Source of the DNA: Candidatus Bathyarchaeota archaeon
GTDB taxonomy: Archaea > Thermoproteota > Bathyarchaeia > Bathyarchaeales > Bathyarchaeaceae
Length of the DNA stretch: 5,681 nt
Direction of reading: 5' to 3'
Assembly (NCBI GenBank): GCA_026014605.1
Contig: JAOZIC010000127.1
Location: 1-5,681, forward strand
In this document: positions 5,277 to 5,681 of the stretch, in pieces
Layout of the letters: every line of letters starts with the position of its first letter
How positions within the stretch are numbered: the stretch's first letter is position 1
The notes under the pieces: generated by a model
What the model saw: only the letters and a program-made list of their open reading frames with translations
Told to the model about the DNA's origin: nothing
The model's database searches: none
Position numbers and translations under genes: made by a program

Positions 5277-5681
5277 ATGAAAAAAGTCTACTCCCTATTC
5301 ATCATTGTGTCGCTACTGGTTGTTTCTGTTGTCACCTTTGCAATTGTTTACAATTCCCCGCAGGCTAAACCAGAAGCAAAACCGTTCTATGTCGGCGTTA
5401 CATACTGCGGAAATTCTGAACAGGAAGCCATGCTTCTTGTCGATAAAGTCAAAAACTACACTAACCTGTTTGTTTTGCAGTCAGGTATGCTTCAGCATAA
5501 CCTTACGAGAATGGAACAAATATGCGATTATGCAGTTGATTCAGGGCTAAACGTAATTGCTTATTTCGGTTCACATGTCAGCCAAGTAGACGCTGCGGCT
5601 TCGTTTAGTACTACTGCACAGGAACGTTGGGGAGACAAATTCTTGGGTGTGTATTACGGGGATGAGTCAGGAGGAAAAGCG
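5277..5681 (+). CDS. Membrane-anchored protein of unknown function, 3'-truncated
   Basis: The frame runs open from ATG 5277-5279 through the window edge (135 codons visible, no stop). An in-frame TGA at 5256-5258 and GGCGGA (5266-5271) a few bases upstream support this start. Residues 1-26 (MKKVYSLFIIVSLLVVSVVTFAIVYN) are a basic start plus hydrophobic helix: a signal peptide or anchor. A short Pro/Lys linker (SPQAKPEAKP) leads into a folded region. There, FYVGVTY, TNLFVLQS, LNVIAYFG and FLGVYYGDE look like successive beta strands alternating with helices, as in the first half of a TIM barrel. The YYGDE at 126-130 would fall at the end of strand 4, where glycoside hydrolases of clan GH-A keep their acid/base glutamate. 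I do not recognise a named family; a carbohydrate-active enzyme is a speculative reading. It is divergent from the MscS gene. Confidence 0.8.
   Translation, partial: MKKVYSLFIIVSLLVVSVVTFAIVYNSPQAKPEAKPFYVGVTYCGNSEQEAMLLVDKVKNYTNLFVLQSGMLQHNLTRMEQICDYAVDSGLNVIAYFGSHVSQVDAAASFSTTAQERWGDKFLGVYYGDESGGKA

Noticed and set aside
5305..5550. 81-codon plus-strand open frame inside the last gene
   Set aside because: It is out of frame with the anchored protein starting at 5277, which has a proper signal anchor and strand pattern; the product of this frame is low-complexity and not protein-like.

Overview
The window looks archaeal, and most like a Bathyarchaeia (former MCG) genome fragment. Four observations support this. 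There is a diphthine-ammonia ligase (Dph6), an enzyme of the archaeal/eukaryotic diphthamide pathway. There is a geranylgeranyl-reductase family flavoprotein of the kind that saturates archaeal isoprenoid lipids. A NosD-like beta-helix surface protein ends in a PEFP-transmembrane-basic tail. TATA-box-like elements and short Shine-Dalgarno motifs (GGAG, GGTG, GTGAT) precede several starts. The lineage is inferred from protein style only, not from a marker gene.

Layout, left to right. (1) 1-1391 (+): 3' part of a secreted parallel beta-helix protein whose 5' end lies outside the window. (2) 1404-2078 (-): Dph6, convergent with gene 1; only 12 bp separate the two stop codons, and a small hairpin contains both. 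(3) 2095-3447 (-): geranylgeranyl reductase family protein with a TTG start, 16 bp upstream of dph6 and probably co-transcribed with it. (4) 3448-3650: intergenic, with a perfect 8-bp-arm palindrome and a T-rich tract on the minus strand. (5) 3651-4130 (-): small membrane-anchored protein of unknown function. (6) 4131-4268: AT-rich spacer with a probable MscS terminator and a weak promoter. (7) 4269-5069 (-): MscS-type mechanosensitive channel. (8) 5070-5276: divergent promoter region. (9) 5277-5681 (+): 5' part of a membrane-anchored protein of unknown function with a possible TIM-barrel-like N-terminal half, cut by the window edge.

Most of the content concerns the cell envelope: a surface beta-helix, lipid saturation, a stretch-gated channel and two anchored extracytoplasmic proteins. 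Dph6 is the exception and acts on translation factor EF2. I do not see a coherent new multi-gene system. The parts with most unexplained content are the two anchored proteins of unknown function, the palindrome at 3581-3599 and the unusual MscS sequence details.
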